Notes under the pieces: generated by a model
What the model was told of the DNA's origin: nothing
Database searches by the model: none
The model's input: the letters and a program-made list of their open reading frames with translations, nothing else
Translations under genes and position numbers: made by a program
DNA from: JAVVRI01 sp036654795
Lineage (GTDB): Bacteria > Bacteroidota > Bacteroidia > Bacteroidales > Tannerellaceae
NCBI GenBank assembly: GCA_036654795.1
Contig: JAVVRI010000058.1
Location: forward strand, 1-17,110
Direction of reading: 5' to 3'
DNA: 17,110 nt
In this document: positions 15,238 to 17,110 of the stretch, piece after piece
How the letters are laid out: each line of letters opens with the position of its first letter
How positions within the stretch are numbered: position 1 is the first letter of the stretch

Positions 15238-15902
15238 TATTGAAACACCTCGGTAAACAGTTGATGCAAGCGCTCCTTAGCTAACGAAAAATCCTGCACA
15301 ACACCCAGTTCGACCGCCAAGGAGGTGACCCCTTTATCCACAAAACCACATGGATTGATCATTGAGTAATAGCGGAGATCCGTGTTCACATTCAACGCAA
15401 AGCCGTGCATCGTCACAAAACGGCTACTCTTTACACCAATGGCACATATCTTGCGTGCACGTCCGGTCACCAATGGATCCAACCACACACCGTTCGCCCC
15501 TTCCAGCCGTTCGCCACGTATTCCATAAAGAGCCAGAAAGCGGATAATAACCTCCTCCAACGTATGAATGTATTCACGCAGTCCCATCTGCCAACAATCC
15601 AGATCGAACACCGGATAACCGGTGATCTGTCCGGGGCCATGATAGGTTATGTCTCCACCACGATTAGTATGAAAAAACGCAACCCCCTGCTCCCGAAGCA
15701 ACCTTTCGGGGATCAGCAAATTAGCCTCTTTACCACTCTTTCCGATTGTCAATACGGGCTGATGCTCGCAAAAGAACAAGGTATTCATCCCCTGCTTCTC
15801 ATCCTGTTTGGCCTGTAGCAAAGCATCAAAGGCCGCAGTTTGAAGTGTCAGTGCCGCGGTATATTCAATCTCACCCAAATCGTGATAAATAAAACTATTC
15901 AT
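15237..15902 (-). CDS. lipB: lipoyl(octanoyl) transferase LipB
   Basis: A 221-aa cytoplasmic enzyme that transfers octanoate from acyl carrier protein to the lipoyl domains of 2-oxoacid dehydrogenase and glycine-cleavage proteins, the first step of endogenous lipoate assembly. The ATG at 15900-15902 is chosen because it overlaps the mtgA stop as ATGA and begins the conserved fold (MNSFIYHDLG); an ATG 14 codons earlier would lie within mtgA. Family motifs are RGGDITYHGPGQ at 81-92, the catalytic Lys158 in AIGVKSSRFVTMHGFALNV, and the catalytic Cys185 in INPCGF followed by GVTSL. Length is normal. lipA is not in this window. It is the middle gene of an operon with mtgA upstream and dus downstream. 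Confidence 0.96.
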   Translation of the reverse strand: MNSFIYHDLGEIEYTAALTLQTAAFDALLQAKQDEKQGMNTLFFCEHQPVLTIGKSGKEANLLIPERLLREQGVAFFHTNRGGDITYHGPGQITGYPVFDLDCWQMGLREYIHTLEEVIIRFLALYGIRGERLEGANGVWLDPLVTGRARKICAIGVKSSRFVTMHGFALNVNTDLRYYSMINPCGFVDKGVTSLAVELGVVQDFSLAKERLHQLFTEVFQ

Positions 15903-16681
15903 GCTCGTATGTTTTTTATTTCTACATTTGCGTCCGCTCTCCACTTTTTACGTTTTTTCGGTTTAGAGTCGCCGTCTGTTTTGCCGGCACCGTAACCCAT
16001 TTCTATCTTAATAAGCTTTCCCATCAGAGATTGTATCTTATGCTGTCGCTTGAGCATATAAGGCGAAGGCTTGGCGGAGTTGAAACGACGGGGATTAGGC
16101 AAAGTGGCAGCAATCAACGCTGCGTTACTGCGAGTAAGCTGACGAGCCGACTTCTTAAAGTTAGTTTTAGCAATGGCTTCTGCACCATAGATGCCATCCC
16201 CCATTTCAATAGAGTTAAGATACACTTCCATAATACGTTCCTTCCCCCATACCCATTCGATAAGCACTGTAAAATAAGCCTCAATACCCTTGCGTATATA
16301 ACTTTTTCCCGGCCAAAGAAAAACATTTTTAGCTGTTTGCTGGGTGATCGTACTGGCGCCACGCACCCGCTTTCCTCTCACGGCTTCTTTGCGGGCTTTC
16401 TGTATCTGCTGGATGTCGAAGCCGTTATGATCAAGAAAAAGGTTATCCTCCGAAGCCACTACGGCTTGTGGCAGCACTTGAGCTATTTCAGAGAGTGGCA
16501 CCCAAGTATGATCCAATTTCAACGATTTACCATCGCGAACCTGCTCATAGAGGCGAATAAACATCAGCGGCGTATAATACACCGGAATAAACTTATAAGC
16601 AAAAACCAACAAAATACTGGATAGGAACAGAAACAACAAGATGTTTCTGCTCCATATCAGCATACGTTTCATTATCTTCAT
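15899..16681 (-). CDS. mtgA: monofunctional peptidoglycan glycosyltransferase
   Basis: A 260-aa GT51 enzyme that polymerises lipid II into glycan strands without a transpeptidase domain. A membrane helix at about 10-30 anchors it in the inner membrane with the catalytic domain outside. Motifs are VVASEDNLFLDHNGFD with catalytic Glu78, RGASTITQQTAKN at 107-119, the KERIMEVYLN segment with the second acidic residue, MGDGIYGAEAIA, and ALIAATLPNPRRFNS. A basic C-terminal tail (PKKRKKWR) is extra. The start is chosen at 16681, just before the helix; ATGs at 16672 and 16663 are also possible, while a start at 16750 would add 23 residues without signal character. First gene of an operon, with lipB starting inside its stop codon. 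Confidence 0.93.
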   Translation of the reverse strand: MKIMKRMLIWSRNILLFLFLSSILLVFAYKFIPVYYTPLMFIRLYEQVRDGKSLKLDHTWVPLSEIAQVLPQAVVASEDNLFLDHNGFDIQQIQKARKEAVRGKRVRGASTITQQTAKNVFLWPGKSYIRKGIEAYFTVLIEWVWGKERIMEVYLNSIEMGDGIYGAEAIAKTNFKKSARQLTRSNAALIAATLPNPRRFNSAKPSPYMLKRQHKIQSLMGKLIKIEMGYGAGKTDGDSKPKKRKKWRADANVEIKNIRA

Positions 16682-16806
16682 AAGGCAAGGATATTCATGT
16701 GAATAATATTTAGTCGGTAACCCAGAAAACTTACAGTAAACCTTAGTCATCGCCTCCAGCGTAAGCAGGTGTTTACATGTTCATTTCATAGCTGTATTGC
16801 CGTCTG

Positions 16807-16814
16807 CAAAGATA
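16807..16814 (-). promoter_or_regulatory. Bacteroidetes-type -7 box for mtgA-lipB-dus
   Basis: On the minus strand this reads TATCTTTG, an exact match to TAnnTTTG. Transcription would begin near 16799-16802, about 120 nt before the chosen mtgA start, a longer leader than for the other genes here. No convincing -33 motif is seen. Confidence 0.4.
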
Positions 16815-17012
16815 AGATAAAAATATGAGAGATTACGTCAGTTGGAGGGAAAGCCAAGGCAGCCGCACCAAAATTAAGGCTTAAGTCTTTTCTATTTGTA
16901 TGCTTTTTCGATAAGTAGTAGCCTGTAGTTGTATTGCATGCGGATGTGCTAGCTCTAACGTGCAGTATATTAATGGAAAGGACAGGGCATCTTACTTTTT
17001 TTCTTATATGCT
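16815..17012. other. intergenic stretch without recognised content
   Basis: I see no open reading frame with coding character, no tRNA-like fold and no strong terminator in this A/T-rich spacer. It separates the mtgA operon promoter from the palindrome array at the window edge and may belong to the upstream region of a gene beyond 17110. Confidence 0.5.
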
Positions 17013-17110
17013 ATTATACTTTTGAGCTAGCTCAAAATAGGTTTTAACCATGCTGGTAATTGTTTTTGAGCCAGCTCAAAATTGATTTCCAGCTAGCTCA
17101 AAAGTATAAT
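17013..17110. repeat. palindrome array on an exact 22-bp grid, running to the window edge
   Basis: TTTTGAGCTAGCTCAAAA at 17020-17037 is a perfect 18-bp palindrome. A near-copy with centre CCAG is at 17064-17081, and a copy with two changes in the left arm is at 17086-17103. The starts are 44 and 22 bp apart, and the slot at 17042-17059 holds a diverged dyad (ACCATGCTGGT), giving four sites at strict 22-bp steps. The outer parts also form a perfect 20-bp inverted repeat, 17013-17032 with 17091-17110, which may continue past the window. Each outer arm contains TACTTTTG, a match to the Bacteroidetes -7 box pointing inward (17017-17024 plus, 17099-17106 minus). Function unknown; operator array or mobile repeat are both possible. 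Confidence 0.85.

Noticed and set aside
17013..17110. Insertion sequence terminal repeats
   Set aside because: The arms are only 58 bp apart with no transposase between them and no visible target duplication; the regular 22-bp grid fits an array better, though the window edge limits the view.

Overview
The window looks like a chromosomal segment from a gut-type member of the Bacteroidales, probably Bacteroides or a near relative. Three things suggest this. Several genes are preceded by the Bacteroidetes -7 promoter box TAnnTTTG with only a short leader, and classical Shine-Dalgarno sequences are not obvious. The proteins, including a very long TamB and a GxDLY-type SGNH esterase, are of Bacteroidales type. 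The base composition is moderate and A+T-leaning. The genus is an inference.

Layout. Positions 1-409 hold no convincing gene: there is a 22-bp tandem repeat, a block of 9-bp repeats that folds into an inverted repeat, a possible decayed small ORF, and an intrinsic terminator. Positions 410-6132 (minus strand) hold two paralogous membrane sensor kinases in one translationally coupled operon. Each has a periplasmic domain resembling ABC-transporter substrate-binding proteins, two PAS domains, HisKA and HATPase. Only the downstream one carries a receiver domain, and neither has a DNA-binding output domain. The divergent intergenic region 6133-6452 contains an unusual array of GC-rich decamers spaced 21-22 bp apart and ending in a perfect 19-bp inverted repeat. 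From it an exported esterase with two SGNH catalytic domains (6453-8186, plus strand) is read in the opposite direction.

The rest is mostly housekeeping. pncC (CinA family) and tsaD form a minus-strand pair. tsaD is divergent from tamB (9776-14299). Convergent with tamB is a tight minus-strand operon mtgA-lipB-dus with ATGA and TAATG junctions. Both convergent pairs (esterase/pncC and tamB/dus) overlap at their 3' ends. The right end (17013-17110) is a second palindrome array on an exact 22-bp grid, running to the window edge.

Working together: the kinase pair and the esterase look like a local sensing-and-response module, probably for an extracellular ligand and an acylated substrate, but the ligand, substrate and transcription factor cannot be read from the sequence. 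The most unusual signal is that three unrelated intergenic arrays in this window share a period of about 22 bp, two turns of DNA.
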